64,000 nt of DNA from NCBI RefSeq assembly GCF_026013365.1, contig NZ_JAPDOE010000001.1, positions 868,001 to 932,000 of the forward strand, given 5' to 3'. The notes beneath the pieces are model-generated. The model saw nothing but the letters and a program-made list of their open reading frames with translations, was not told the origin of the DNA and did no database searches. Made by a program: the position numbers and the translations under genes. This stretch comes from Paenibacillus sp. LS1 (GTDB lineage Bacteria; Bacillota; Bacilli; Paenibacillales; Paenibacillaceae). How positions within the stretch are numbered: the first letter of the stretch is position 1; every line of letters starts with the position of its first letter. Of this stretch, positions 17,829 through 27,066 are shown piece by piece.

Positions 17829-20630
17829 TCAGGATAATTGCTGTGCCTTCAATTTGAGATCATTCAATATTTGCATCGCCTGAAGAGGCGTCATATTCAT
17901 GACATCGATATCTTTCATCGTACGGATGAATTCTCGCGCAGGTTTATCCACCGCAACTACATCCGCTTTCGTTGCCACACTCGGCTCATCATCTCCAAAG
18001 ATGGACAGTTGAACCACATCCGAATGGCTGCCACTGGACTGTACCTTACTGTTGTCTTTCTTAGCATGCTGATTCCCGGTCGAACCTTCAATAGAAGGTG
18101 TGTAATCTGTACTTTCCGCAGTCTCTTGCTCCCGAATCAATGGTGCTGAATCCGTGTGCTGGAATTCTACACCTTTTACCTTCAGGTCTGCTTCCTGCTT
18201 CTCGCTACCGGTATATTCACTACCCACCGCTACCTGCGCAGCTGCATGCTCGAACCCATGTAATAGTCCATTAGCCCGCTCGATAATACTATCAGGCAGA
18301 CCTGCCAGACGCGCGCAATAGATACCATAACTGCTGCTTGCTGCTCCGGCAATTAATTTGCGCAAGAAATTAACCTTGTCGCCGCTCTCCTGTACTGCCA
18401 TCGAGTAGTTGGCCAGCTTGTCCAGACTCTCCTCCAGATGAGCAAGTTCATGGAAATGAGTTGATACAAGGGCTTTACAGCCGATAATATCATGTACATA
18501 TTCAATAACGGACTGAGCAATCGCCATACCTTCGCTGGTCGACGTCCCGCGTCCCAATTCATCGATAATAATTAGACTGCGTGGTGTCGCTTTGTCCGTC
18601 ATGACCTGAATATCGGCCATCTCCACCATGAATGTGCTTTGTCCGCCAATGAGATCATCCGCGGCACCAATCCGTGTGAAAATACGATCCATGATCGGCA
18701 CTTCCGCCTGACCCGCAGGTACAAAACAACCCACTTGCGCCAAAATGGAGATTAAAGCGACCTGTCGCATATAAGTACTCTTACCAGCCATATTTGGACC
18801 GGTAATCAGCAGAATACGTGCCTCTTCCTTGGTCATTGCCGTGTGATTGGCAATAAATGCGCCGTCTCGCATGACCGCCTCGACGACCGGATGGCGTCCT
18901 TCTTCCACAACCAGGTCATAACCGTCGGTCAGCGTAGGCCGTACAAAGTTGCGCTCAGCGCTAATCACCGCAAAAGACTGATATACATCAATCTCTGCAA
19001 CCTGTTCGGCCAGCTTCTGCAGTCTTGCAATCTCTTTGTTCAATCGCTCGCGCAGCTCTGCAAACAGTCCATACTCAATATCAACCATTTTGTCCTGAGC
19101 TTCGAGAATCAACGTCTCTTTTTCCTTCAACTCTGGCGTAATATATCGTTCTGCATTGGCAAGTGTCTGTTTACGTTCGTAACGTCCCTCTGGCAACGCG
19201 GACAGATTGGACTTGGTGATCTCGATATAATAACCAAACACTTTGTTATATCCAATCTTCAACGATCGAATGCCTGTCGCCTCACGCTCTCGCGCTTCCA
19301 ACTCCGCAATCCACTGTTTCCCGTTGACCGAAGCCTCACGCAATTCATCCAGACGTTCATGATATCCTTCACGAATCAGACCTCCGTCCCTTACCGATAC
19401 CGGCGGCTCGTCCACAATGGCTAGCCCGATGGCTTCACGCAGATCATTGCAATCATCCATCGTTTCGGCAATGTGCTGCAGCGTTACGGAAGATGATCCT
19501 GAGCAATGCTGCCGTAGCCCTGGAATTTTCTCCAGCGATGACTTGAGCGCGTTCAGGTCACGACCATTGGCATTACCAAACGCAATCCGGCCTACCAAGC
19601 GCTCCAGATCATAGATGTCTTTGAGTTCTGCCCGCAAATCCTCACGCAATATAAACTGGTTGTACAGCTTATCCACCGCTTCAAGACGCTCATTAATCTT
19701 CCCTTTTTGCAATAATGGCTTATCGACCCAACGACGCAGCATTCTCGCACCCATGGACGTCTCGGTCCGATCAAGCAACCAGAGCAATGAACCTTTTTTG
19801 GAGCGTTCACGCACAGTTTCCACCAATTCCAGGTTTCGGCGGGTAAACGGGTCTAAGATCATATAATGATCCGGCTCATACGTTGAGATTTGTGTTAATT
19901 GTCCGAGCGAACGTTTCTGAGTCTCACTCAGATAAGAGAAAAGTCGTGCAATACACGCTTGACGTTCAGGCTCCAGTCTTGCCCACACAGCCTCGCCAAA
20001 CTGCTGACGGACCAGATCTTCCTTATTCTTTGTCCACGACGTATAGACCACAGGGCGACCGATTGGAGACGCCTCGGATTCTACCGTTTCAAGCAGCGCT
20101 GCATCCCCCACCAGCTCCGATGGTTCATAGATCCCGATCTCGTCCTTGAGCCATTCCTTGGAATAGGGCACTGATGTCACATATAACTCACCTGTTGACA
20201 GATCACAGGCCGCGAGCGCCAGCGTATTCTGATTACCTGTAAGGCAAACCATGTAGTTGTTGGACTTGTCCCCTAGCGTCTTTCCTTCCATCACCGTTCC
20301 GGGTGTAACCACACGTACAATTTCACGACGTACCATGCCTTTGGTTACACTCGCATCTTCCATCTGTTCGCATATCGCAACTTTATATCCTTTTTCAATC
20401 AGACGCTGTATGTAATTGTCAGCCGAATGATAAGGTACACCGCACATCGGAATTTTGTCATCCGTGCCCCCATTACGTGCGGTCAGCGTGATCTCAAGTT
20501 CACGGGAAGCATTAATCGCATCCTCGAAGAACAGTTCATAGAAGTCACCCAGTCTAAAAAATAGAAAAGCATCTTGTGCTTCGGCTTTCACTTGCAAATA
20601 TTGTTGAATCATTGGCGTATACTGAGCCAT
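17829..20630 (-). CDS. mutS: DNA mismatch repair protein MutS
   Basis: A 933-residue MutS that binds mismatches and small loops. The mismatch-reading Phe30-x-Glu32 is in GDFYELF. Walker A is GPNMAGKST (611-619), followed by the DELGRGTST Walker B region and the STHFHEL signal. A long low-complexity insert (about 800-890) precedes the C-terminal KPAREFIRTMKDIDVMNMTPLQAM, which probably includes the beta-clamp contact and tetramer region. The ATG at 20630 behind GGAGG is preferred over an upstream open frame to 20690. It heads the mutS-mutL pair. Confidence 0.97.
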   Translation of the reverse strand: MAQYTPMIQQYLQVKAEAQDAFLFFRLGDFYELFFEDAINASRELEITLTARNGGTDDKIPMCGVPYHSADNYIQRLIEKGYKVAICEQMEDASVTKGMVRREIVRVVTPGTVMEGKTLGDKSNNYMVCLTGNQNTLALAACDLSTGELYVTSVPYSKEWLKDEIGIYEPSELVGDAALLETVESEASPIGRPVVYTSWTKNKEDLVRQQFGEAVWARLEPERQACIARLFSYLSETQKRSLGQLTQISTYEPDHYMILDPFTRRNLELVETVRERSKKGSLLWLLDRTETSMGARMLRRWVDKPLLQKGKINERLEAVDKLYNQFILREDLRAELKDIYDLERLVGRIAFGNANGRDLNALKSSLEKIPGLRQHCSGSSSVTLQHIAETMDDCNDLREAIGLAIVDEPPVSVRDGGLIREGYHERLDELREASVNGKQWIAELEAREREATGIRSLKIGYNKVFGYYIEITKSNLSALPEGRYERKQTLANAERYITPELKEKETLILEAQDKMVDIEYGLFAELRERLNKEIARLQKLAEQVAEIDVYQSFAVISAERNFVRPTLTDGYDLVVEEGRHPVVEAVMRDGAFIANHTAMTKEEARILLITGPNMAGKSTYMRQVALISILAQVGCFVPAGQAEVPIMDRIFTRIGAADDLIGGQSTFMVEMADIQVMTDKATPRSLIIIDELGRGTSTSEGMAIAQSVIEYVHDIIGCKALVSTHFHELAHLEESLDKLANYSMAVQESGDKVNFLRKLIAGAASSSYGIYCARLAGLPDSIIERANGLLHGFEHAAAQVAVGSEYTGSEKQEADLKVKGVEFQHTDSAPLIREQETAESTDYTPSIEGSTGNQHAKKDNSKVQSSGSHSDVVQLSIFGDDEPSVATKADVVAVDKPAREFIRTMKDIDVMNMTPLQAMQILNDLKLKAQQLS

Positions 20631-20833
20631 GATGAATATCCTCCATCCCGTTCCTATAATGTCAGGAAGAAACGCGCCCTGGAAGGACAATAAGACGGTC
20701 AGGCACTGTGTTTGCGCCTCCGCCTTATGTTTTGGCTATTCGCCACTTCCTTCAAAGGTTGCTGCTCCATATCTTCCGTAGCTCTCATTTATAAAAGACT
20801 TGTTTCTTATTATATCAAAAAAACGTCCGTTCT

Positions 20834-22084
20834 TCATGAACCTGCCCGAATATTCCAGAGTTTGCGAATATCTCGGCTCTCATCCCAAGTTCTTCCCAGT
20901 TTTAATTGAAGGAGTAACGGTGACGCATACCGTTCATAACGTGCATATCCATCCAACCTCTTCAGATCATCTACCAGAGCTGGGATGTGTTCCTTGATCA
21001 CATCGCGCTTTCCTTCATAAAAAGCGGTATGAACCTCAGCTTTCTCCAACGGACGCTGCCGTAATTGAGTATACCCGCTCGCGATCAGGCCTGCCAAGGC
21101 CACAACGCCTTTTGCAACAAGGGGCGACACAAGAAAGCTGGGTAACGTACGATACTCAAACCCACCGTAGGATTTCAGGCGAAAATCACCAAGTGCTCCA
21201 TAACGTGGCCGTCTCCCCGATCCACGCGGATCTTGAAGAAATGCCAGCGGCAATGCCAGATAATTGTCCAGTGCACGGAGCAGTTCCCCGGTAAGATTCA
21301 CGCCACTAAAATGAATATGACCGCCAAGAGGTAACCCACGCTGTGGCATCCCCCCTGCCTGCCAGATGAGTGAGTGATCACTTATGCTGCGGGAAGCCGC
21401 TGCAAATGCCCTCATTAGATGAGCCATTAGCTCACGCGGCTCAGAGCTGGGTGCGGGCCGCAATTCAGCAATTGGGTATATGCGCCGGCCACCAATCGTC
21501 ACAGAATCACAACCTGCCATTCCTGTGCGTTCCAGAAATCTGGAGGCGGGTACGATTTTGGATTCTGGCATCTGTACCAGAAGAAACTCCGGGTCCATGC
21601 CGAGTATTGGAATGGGTCTGTGACTCACTTCCTCATCCAGCAGTTCCTGATGCTGCTTCCAGCTTTCCCTATAGGTAGCAGCAAGGTTGGTCACCCCTTT
21701 CCAGGGACATGGATCAATCGAAATCACTGCACAACCGCCGTTCCCTGAGGATTCCATTCGAACAGCTCCATGATTCAGTCCAAGCGTATACAGCGTTTTG
21801 ATTGCAAGACGTTCAACACGCTTGAATAAGGTTGAACTCGCCTCACGCTCTAACAGACTTTCCTGTGTACTTCCCATACCGCTAGTATCCTTGCGCTTGA
21901 TCCGGATCGCCTGCAGACAGCTTATCTCTACGTCGTAGCGTACACGCAAACCGGGTTCACGCTTGCGCCGATCCTGTAGTGACAATACTTCTATGCCTGC
22001 CTGTTTCAACCGTCCTGTACGTTGGGCAGAGGTCATATTTTCATATCGGCGTAGCGCTTCCTCCGCTTGTTCCATCACATTCAT
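20834..22084 (-). CDS. Putative amidoligase (COOH-NH2 ligase type 2 family)
   Basis: A 416-residue protein resembling the phage phiEco32-like COOH-NH2 ligase group of the ATP-grasp-related amidoligases, which join carboxyl and amino groups (for example in peptide or cell-wall modification). Motifs that would hold ATP-metal and acidic substrate residues are GMDPEFLL (162-169), AELRP (206-210), GGHIHF (254-259) and FEYRTLPS (309-316). The first 150 residues are an extra region not seen in the phage-type enzymes as I recall them. The start has GGGAGGGGGG upstream. It lies between mutS and cotE on the same strand. Substrate unknown. Confidence 0.75.
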   Translation of the reverse strand: MNVMEQAEEALRRYENMTSAQRTGRLKQAGIEVLSLQDRRKREPGLRVRYDVEISCLQAIRIKRKDTSGMGSTQESLLEREASSTLFKRVERLAIKTLYTLGLNHGAVRMESSGNGGCAVISIDPCPWKGVTNLAATYRESWKQHQELLDEEVSHRPIPILGMDPEFLLVQMPESKIVPASRFLERTGMAGCDSVTIGGRRIYPIAELRPAPSSEPRELMAHLMRAFAAASRSISDHSLIWQAGGMPQRGLPLGGHIHFSGVNLTGELLRALDNYLALPLAFLQDPRGSGRRPRYGALGDFRLKSYGGFEYRTLPSFLVSPLVAKGVVALAGLIASGYTQLRQRPLEKAEVHTAFYEGKRDVIKEHIPALVDDLKRLDGYARYERYASPLLLQLKLGRTWDESRDIRKLWNIRAGS

Positions 22085-22285
22085 TACGTCCCCCCTCCCA
22101 GATCATGCAACTAAAATAAAAATAACCCCGCAATGCGGAGCCTTCCCGTGAAAGGTATTCCAGGCACATTGCGAGGCTCGTTACCACCCATTTTTTAATA
22201 TTTAAGAAGAAAGAGGGCTTACGCCCTCTTCACCGCGCCTTCTGGCGCATATGATACCTTGGGTTATCAAATACAGGCGTCAAAC
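22085..22285 (-). terminator. Two hairpins between cotE and the amidoligase gene
   Basis: 22211-22230 (AAGAGGGC, four-base loop, GCCCTCTT) is the likely cotE terminator, with TCTTCTT after it on the minus strand. A second, larger inverted repeat at about 22125-22175 pairs CGCAATGTGCC with GGCTCCGCATTGCG and is followed on the minus strand by TTATTTTTATTTT. It stands just before the amidoligase start, so it could act as an attenuator or second terminator. Confidence 0.65.
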
Positions 22286-22846
22286 TCACAGCTCATCGTC
22301 GAGCAGATCGGGATCGAGATCGTCATAATCTCCATCGCCACTGCCAAAGTCATAGTCCTTGTCTTCGTAATCACCGCAACCATCTGTGCAGACCTTCACA
22401 CAAACTTTAGTCTCGGCAACGAGTTCCACAGCGAATTCCCGTTCTACTCGGATAATTACACTGCTTCCACCTGCTGATACTGTGGCTTCCACACAGCTAG
22501 GTTCCTGCGTTGCATCCGCAGATACCTCTACTGTGGAAGTCCGGTGTTTCGGGTCCAGATAGGACAAAGGTACATGTTCTACATACGACACCGTTTCTTT
22601 GGCTACATCCGTCTGCGAATTCTTGTCATAGGAATACCAAATGTTGATATCGTAAGTACCAATAACTTCAATTCCGTCACCCGCTGATACGGCTTCATAT
22701 TGGTGGTTGATAATCCAAGCCCCCAAAATACTTGTCGGACCATTTGGCGGAGTCACGGTATGTGTTACGGTAGAGAACTTACGACCTTTGCCGCAGATCG
22801 CCTTCGTGATAATCTCTCTACATTGATGTTTATGACTCAATGACAT
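22286..22846 (-). CDS. cotE: CotE outer spore coat morphogenetic protein
   Basis: A 186-residue protein that forms the ring on which the outer spore coat assembles in the mother cell. It aligns well from memory with B. subtilis CotE: CREIITKAICGKGRKFSTVTHT, SILGAWIINHQYEA, YDINIWYSYDKNSQTDV, PSCVEATVS and the acidic tail DYDFGSGDGDYDDLDPDLLDDEL. The ATG at 22846 (MSLSHKHQ) follows GGAGGAGG. CATACACT (minus strand, 22880-22887) upstream fits a sigma-E -10 element, though the -35 (TCACCCT, 14 bp away) is poor. Confidence 0.95.
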   Translation of the reverse strand: MSLSHKHQCREIITKAICGKGRKFSTVTHTVTPPNGPTSILGAWIINHQYEAVSAGDGIEVIGTYDINIWYSYDKNSQTDVAKETVSYVEHVPLSYLDPKHRTSTVEVSADATQEPSCVEATVSAGGSSVIIRVEREFAVELVAETKVCVKVCTDGCGDYEDKDYDFGSGDGDYDDLDPDLLDDEL

Positions 22847-22879
22847 CTTTAAACCTCCTCCATACAATCATTCACTACA

Positions 22880-22887
22880 AGTGTATG
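22880..22887 (-). promoter_or_regulatory. Sigma-E -10 candidate for cotE
   Basis: CATACACT on the minus strand matches the CATACANT sigma-E -10. The partner -35 candidate TCACCCT is 14 bp upstream and matches only four of seven positions. B. subtilis cotE has a sigma-E promoter, which supports the reading. Confidence 0.4.
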
Positions 22888-22921
22888 CAGGGCATTCGTC
22901 TAGGGTGACAACTATTTTCTA

Positions 22922-23899
22922 TTATTCGTTTGTAGATTGGGACCGGTCCGAGATTGGGGACGGTGCTTTGTCCTTCTTCGCGACTTTCAGATACAGCGCG
23001 AGTTCACGGCACAGCTGGAGAATTGCGGAACGAATCTCGAATTCTTCCCTTGTATCCGGCAGCTCCATACGTTTGAATTCTTCTTGCACATCTGCAAGAA
23101 GTTTTTCAGTTCGTCCGGTGTAGGATTCAGTAAGTACATCCTGACTAAGCTGATCGAACAGCTCCGATACCATTTCCGCATGTGGCATCTTCTGATAGAT
23201 CTGGGACACCAGATGCATCATGTGCTGAATGGAGTCCAGCTGCGTTTTGCGCATATAGAAGTAGACACTCCATTCCTCATTCGGATGAATCACCTGATTC
23301 TCCAGCGAACGCTTGGCTGCATCAATGCCGCCCAGAATTGCTTTATCTGCTTCAATCAATTCTCTCCCCGCCCAAGCTTCATTGGGATTACGTAGCGTGG
23401 CCGCGAATTCCTTGAAGATCTTCGAGAAGAGTTCATCGATTCGTTTGCGGATGCGCAGCATTTGTGGATCGGCTGCCGGCATATAAGCCAGGTTAACTGC
23501 CATTGCTGAACCCAGACCAATCAGCAGCAAAGCAATTTGCACGAGGATGACATGCAAGTCCATCTCTCCGCCGCCAAACACCCGAAACACCACAACTGAA
23601 CCTGTTACAATGCCTTCCTTGAAGCCTACCCGAACAATAACCGGGAAAGCGATCAATATGTATACGGCCAGCACCCAATAATGGAAGCCTAGAAAGTGAA
23701 AAAGTACACTTGCAAATAAAAGTCCGACTACTGAAGCAAAGAACCGCGCCGATATGGTGCGAATACTTCGTTTTCTCGTTACATCCACACCAAGAATCGC
23801 AAGCAATCCCGCTGATGTTGGTCCCGGCAAGCGACACCAGTCTGCAATCAATACAGCCATTAATGCGGCGATTGCAGTTTTAATTACCCTAAAACCCAT
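22922..23899 (-). CDS. Aromatic acid exporter family (ArAE) membrane protein
   Basis: A 325-residue integral membrane protein. The N-terminal half has about four to six hydrophobic helices (TAIAALMAVLIADW, VVGLLFASVLFHFLGF, VLAVYILIAFPVIV, ILVQIALLLIGLGSAMAV). The C-terminal half is a cytoplasmic helical domain of about 170 residues. This layout matches the ArAE/DUF939 family of Firmicutes. The family name implies efflux of aromatic acids, but no substrate is known for this branch. It is 76 bp from cotE, on the same strand. It ends in a charged, proline-containing tail. Confidence 0.82.
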   Translation of the reverse strand: MGFRVIKTAIAALMAVLIADWCRLPGPTSAGLLAILGVDVTRKRSIRTISARFFASVVGLLFASVLFHFLGFHYWVLAVYILIAFPVIVRVGFKEGIVTGSVVVFRVFGGGEMDLHVILVQIALLLIGLGSAMAVNLAYMPAADPQMLRIRKRIDELFSKIFKEFAATLRNPNEAWAGRELIEADKAILGGIDAAKRSLENQVIHPNEEWSVYFYMRKTQLDSIQHMMHLVSQIYQKMPHAEMVSELFDQLSQDVLTESYTGRTEKLLADVQEEFKRMELPDTREEFEIRSAILQLCRELALYLKVAKKDKAPSPISDRSQSTNE

Positions 23900-24031
23900 T
23901 TAACATTCCATCTCCTCTAAGCTGCAAAAAAAGTTCTTAGCCAGCTCGTTGCCTCATTCATGTATCATAACTAGTATGACTCATCCAACTGTAAACTAGA
24001 CGACATCAACCGACATGCGCATGCATGCCGG

Positions 24032-24181
24032 TCACAGCAACACGCCCCGAATGAGGGACGCTGGCAAGTTAGATCGTTGCGACAGAACCTCAAGGCCCTC
24101 TTCTCCAATCATCGCATTCATTCCGGATCTGCGCGGAATATTCATACTAAATATGGTACTTGATTTTACGGTATCGGGCAA
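24032..24181 (-). CDS. Probable 49-residue small protein
   Basis: An unannotated-looking small gene in a 348-bp gap. The TTG start (24179-24181) is seven bases after AAGGGG (24189-24194). The product begins MPDTVKSSTIFSMNIP, then MNAMIGEEGLEVLSQRSNLPA, ending IRGVLL. It is free of stop codons from the well-placed ribosome site to the TGA. A hairpin (ACCGGCATG with CATGTCGGT) follows immediately. A TATAAT (minus strand, 24211-24216) lies upstream with only a weak -35. No family recognised. The plus-strand frame over the same bases lacks a ribosome site. Confidence 0.5.
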   Translation of the reverse strand: MPDTVKSSTIFSMNIPRRSGMNAMIGEEGLEVLSQRSNLPASLIRGVLL

Positions 24182-24248
24182 CGTGACACCCCTTGTGAAA
24201 TTGTATACATATTATAAACATTCATATTACGAATAAAACACGGCCAAA

Positions 24249-25082
24249 TCACCTGCGTCCAGCCAGCAATTTGCGCTCTGCATAGACGACAAGTTGATAC
24301 ATGGCTGTTGCAACTGCAGCAATAATTAACAGACTCGATAATACGAGCGTGAAGTTGAATACCTGGAATCCGTAGATAATCAGATACCCAAGCCCCTGTT
24401 TGGCGACCAGAAACTCACCCACAATTACACCCACCCAGGCCATGCCTACGTTAACTTTCAAGGTCGATACAATCGCCGGAAAAGAAGCAGGCAATACAAC
24501 TTTCGTAAAAATCTCGGAACGGTCGCCACCAAACGTACGAATGACTTTAATATAATTGGGATCGACTTCATTGAAGCTGTTATACACCACCAGTGTCGTG
24601 ATAATCACCGTGATGGACAACGTGGTCATGACAATGGCTGTAAAACCCGCGCCAAACATAACAATAAAGATCGGACCAAGCGCTACCTTAGGCATACTGT
24701 TGAATACAACCATATAGGGGTCCAGCACTTTGGACAAAAAAGGAGACCACCAAATTAAGACCGCAAGCAAGGTTCCCACCAGTGTACCCAGCAAAAAACC
24801 AACTGCCGTTTCTCCTACGGTTACTCCAACATGCGCCCACAACTGGCCACTGGCGATGTCCTTACCGATCTGAGCAAAAATCTTGCTCGGATAACTGAAC
24901 AACAGCACGTCAATCCAACGGAGTCTGCCCGCCAGTTCCCATAACAAAAACATAGATACCAGCATGGATAACTGTACAGCAAGCACTTGATGTCGCCATC
25001 TGGCCACCTGCTGAATATGATTCCGATGCAGCTGCCCCATCCATTCGTCACGCTTTTCCTGCCTCGGATTCGTTTGATTCAC
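24249..25082 (-). CDS. ABC transporter permease (SsuC/TauC/ThiX type)
   Basis: A 277-residue membrane permease of the binding-protein-dependent BPD_transp_1 family. About six helices are visible (MLVSMFLLWELAG, VGFLLGTLVGTLLAVLIWW, FTAIVMTTLSITVIITTLV, VNVGMAWVGVIVGEFLVA, LSSLLIIAAVATAMYQLVV). The EAA-like loop (FGGDRSEIFTKVVLPASFPAIVSTLK) contacts the ATPase. Its GTG start overlaps the ATPase stop by four bases (GTGA), so the genes are translationally coupled. It is the last gene of the three-gene operon. Confidence 0.92.
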   Translation of the reverse strand: MNQTNPRQEKRDEWMGQLHRNHIQQVARWRHQVLAVQLSMLVSMFLLWELAGRLRWIDVLLFSYPSKIFAQIGKDIASGQLWAHVGVTVGETAVGFLLGTLVGTLLAVLIWWSPFLSKVLDPYMVVFNSMPKVALGPIFIVMFGAGFTAIVMTTLSITVIITTLVVYNSFNEVDPNYIKVIRTFGGDRSEIFTKVVLPASFPAIVSTLKVNVGMAWVGVIVGEFLVAKQGLGYLIIYGFQVFNFTLVLSSLLIIAAVATAMYQLVVYAERKLLAGRR

Positions 25083-25873
25083 GCGTCTTTCTCACCTCCC
25101 CCGGACTGGTCCAGTTCACTCCATAACGCCTGAAACAGCTCATTGAATCCTTCTTGCTCCCTGGCATGAAACGGCTGCGATTTACGAATTCCATCGGGAA
25201 TGATAAATTCACGACGGATCCGGCCCGGATTGCGATCCAGTACAATGACGCGGTCACTGACCGCAATGGCTTCAGACAAATCATGAGTGACGAGTACAGA
25301 GGTTTTGCCAAACTCTTTTAACGTATCCGAAACCAGATTCTCCAGTTGCAGCTTGGTTTGATAATCGAGTGCGGAGAACGGTTCATCCAACAATAAAATT
25401 CCCGGATCGGTTGCCAGCGTACGCACCAGGGCGACCCGCTGTCTCATGCCCCCTGAAAGCTCTGAAGGGTACTGATTCTCTGTTCCGGCCAAGCCCATGC
25501 TTATCAGCAATTCCCGTACACGCTCACGGCTACGCTCATCCAGTCTGCCTGTCAATTCAAGTCCGATTAATGCATTATCCAGAATGGTCCGCCACGGAAA
25601 CAGATAGTCCTGTTGAAGCATATAACCAATCTGTGCGGAAGGGCCGCCTACGAGCTTGCCTTTAATCTTGACCTCTCCTTGAGTGGGTGTGAGCAGCCCG
25701 GCGATGATCGACAACAATGTCGTTTTACCGCATCCGCTCGGTCCGACCAGACTGACGAACTCCCCTTTTTGGATCTCAAGACTCAAATCTTCAATCACCA
25801 ATGAAGCTTCCCGCTCGCTGACGTAGACTTGAGAGATCCCTTCCAGTCGGATCACACTTTCGGATTCAGGCAT
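25079..25873 (-). CDS. ABC transporter ATP-binding protein (SsuB/TauB/ThiZ type)
   Basis: A 264-residue ATPase that powers the adjacent permease. It has Walker A GPSGCGKTT, Q-loop (YMLQQDYLFPW), signature LSGGMRQRVAL, Walker B ILLLDEPFSALD and switch THDLSEA. The ATG at 25873 (MPESESVIRLEG) is the natural start, behind GGAAGTGAG; an upstream ATG at 25903 would add ten unconserved residues. It lies 29 bp after the binding-protein gene and overlaps the permease gene. Confidence 0.93.
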   Translation of the reverse strand: MPESESVIRLEGISQVYVSEREASLVIEDLSLEIQKGEFVSLVGPSGCGKTTLLSIIAGLLTPTQGEVKIKGKLVGGPSAQIGYMLQQDYLFPWRTILDNALIGLELTGRLDERSRERVRELLISMGLAGTENQYPSELSGGMRQRVALVRTLATDPGILLLDEPFSALDYQTKLQLENLVSDTLKEFGKTSVLVTHDLSEAIAVSDRVIVLDRNPGRIRREFIIPDGIRKSQPFHAREQEGFNELFQALWSELDQSGGGEKDA

Positions 25874-25902
25874 TCTGCTCACTTCCTTTCCTGAATACCC
25901 CA

Positions 25903-26907
25903 TTACTTCGATATCGTAGCTTCTTCCGCATAGGTATTATCCACAATGACATTCAATTCCACGCGTTCTTTCAACTCGCCGGCGGCACTCATGACATCAA
26001 GCAGATTGTTCCACTCTTCCTTATCAATGATCGGGTCCGTTGCATAGCTGCCCTGTTCCTTATAACGGTTCACACTACTGACCAGAATGGCTGGATCGAT
26101 GTCTTTGAAAAAAGGAGTAATGACTTCAGCAATCTCTTCAGCCGTATGGGAATCCACCCATGCTTGCGCTTTGTGCAGACCGTTCGTAAACTTCTGTACG
26201 ATATCCTTATTGTCGTTAAGATAGCTCTGTTTCGTCATGAAGACGGTGTAAGGCAGAAGACCACTTTCTGTTCCAAAAGATGCAACAACCTTGCCCCGAC
26301 TTTCTTGCTCAAAGATGGATGCCTGAGGTTCAAACAGTTGAACATAATCTCCCGTGCCTGAGGCGAAAGCAGACGCAATGTTCGCAAAGTCGACATTTTG
26401 AATCAGCTCCAGATCACTTTGCGGATCAATGCCACGTTTGTTCAGTGCAAACTCCCCTGCCATTTGTGGCATGCCGCCTTTGCGCTGTCCGAGAAATGTG
26501 GAATCCCTCAATTGCTCCCAATCGAAGCTACCTTCCGGGTTACGTGCGAACAGAAAAGTACCATCCGTCTGGGTAAGCTGGGCAAAGTTAATGACTGGAT
26601 CTTCCGCTCCCTGCTGATAGACGTATATGGACGTCTCTGCACCTACCAGCGCAATGTCCACTGAACCGGCGAGCAATGCCGCCATCGTTTTGTCACCGCC
26701 AGCAGTCGTCTGAATCTCCACTTCAAGTCCCTGCTCCTCAAAAAAACCTTGAGCCACGGCCACATACTCCGGTGCGTAAAATACCGAACGAGTCACTTCG
26801 CCAATCGTAATCTTGGCTTCATTCTCTTCCTTATTACAGCTGGTGAGTGCCACAATGATAATCAGCAGAATAACGATGCCCCGGACGAACCATGGCGTGT
26901 ATTTCAT
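25903..26907 (-). CDS. ABC transporter substrate-binding lipoprotein (NMT1/THI5-like)
   Basis: A 334-residue lipoprotein with an N-terminal signal and lipobox LTSC, so it is anchored outside the membrane. The body (ITIGEVTRSVFYAPEYVAVAQGFFEEQGLEVEIQ, TMAALLAGSVDIALVGAET) belongs to the SsuA/THI5 family, which binds sulfonates, nitrate or thiamine-precursor pyrimidines. The ATG at 26907 follows GGAGGG. I saw no THI-box (TPP) riboswitch upstream, which weakens a thiamine role. Aliphatic sulfonate or pyrimidine are both open. Confidence 0.9.
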   Translation of the reverse strand: MKYTPWFVRGIVILLIIIVALTSCNKEENEAKITIGEVTRSVFYAPEYVAVAQGFFEEQGLEVEIQTTAGGDKTMAALLAGSVDIALVGAETSIYVYQQGAEDPVINFAQLTQTDGTFLFARNPEGSFDWEQLRDSTFLGQRKGGMPQMAGEFALNKRGIDPQSDLELIQNVDFANIASAFASGTGDYVQLFEPQASIFEQESRGKVVASFGTESGLLPYTVFMTKQSYLNDNKDIVQKFTNGLHKAQAWVDSHTAEEIAEVITPFFKDIDPAILVSSVNRYKEQGSYATDPIIDKEEWNNLLDVMSAAGELKERVELNVIVDNTYAEEATISK

Positions 26908-26993
26908 GTTGTTTCCCTCCTTCACTGGTTTCAGCAGTTTCTCTCTATTATGGATATGCTGATGCCCAACAAAAGGTTAAGAACTTGAATGCA

Positions 26994-27023
26994 AAAAAGA
27001 GCCGGGCAATAATGCCCGACTCT
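26994..27023 (-). terminator. Terminator of the M32 carboxypeptidase gene
   Basis: On the minus strand GAGTCGGGCA and TGCCCGGCTC pair with a four-base loop, followed by a T run. Confidence 0.85.
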
Positions 27024-27066
27024 TCAGCTCTTCAAAATGTTATTGCAATATGCTGTTAAAGCGATA

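Noticed and set aside
24015..24236. 73-codon plus-strand ORF in the gap after the ArAE gene
   Set aside because: No ribosome site, and the opposite strand of the same DNA has a better-supported small gene (24032-24181).
26926..26993. Thiamine (TPP) riboswitch for the ABC transporter
   Set aside because: The CTGAGA and ACCTGA core elements of a THI-box are not present, so the thiamine assignment is not supported.
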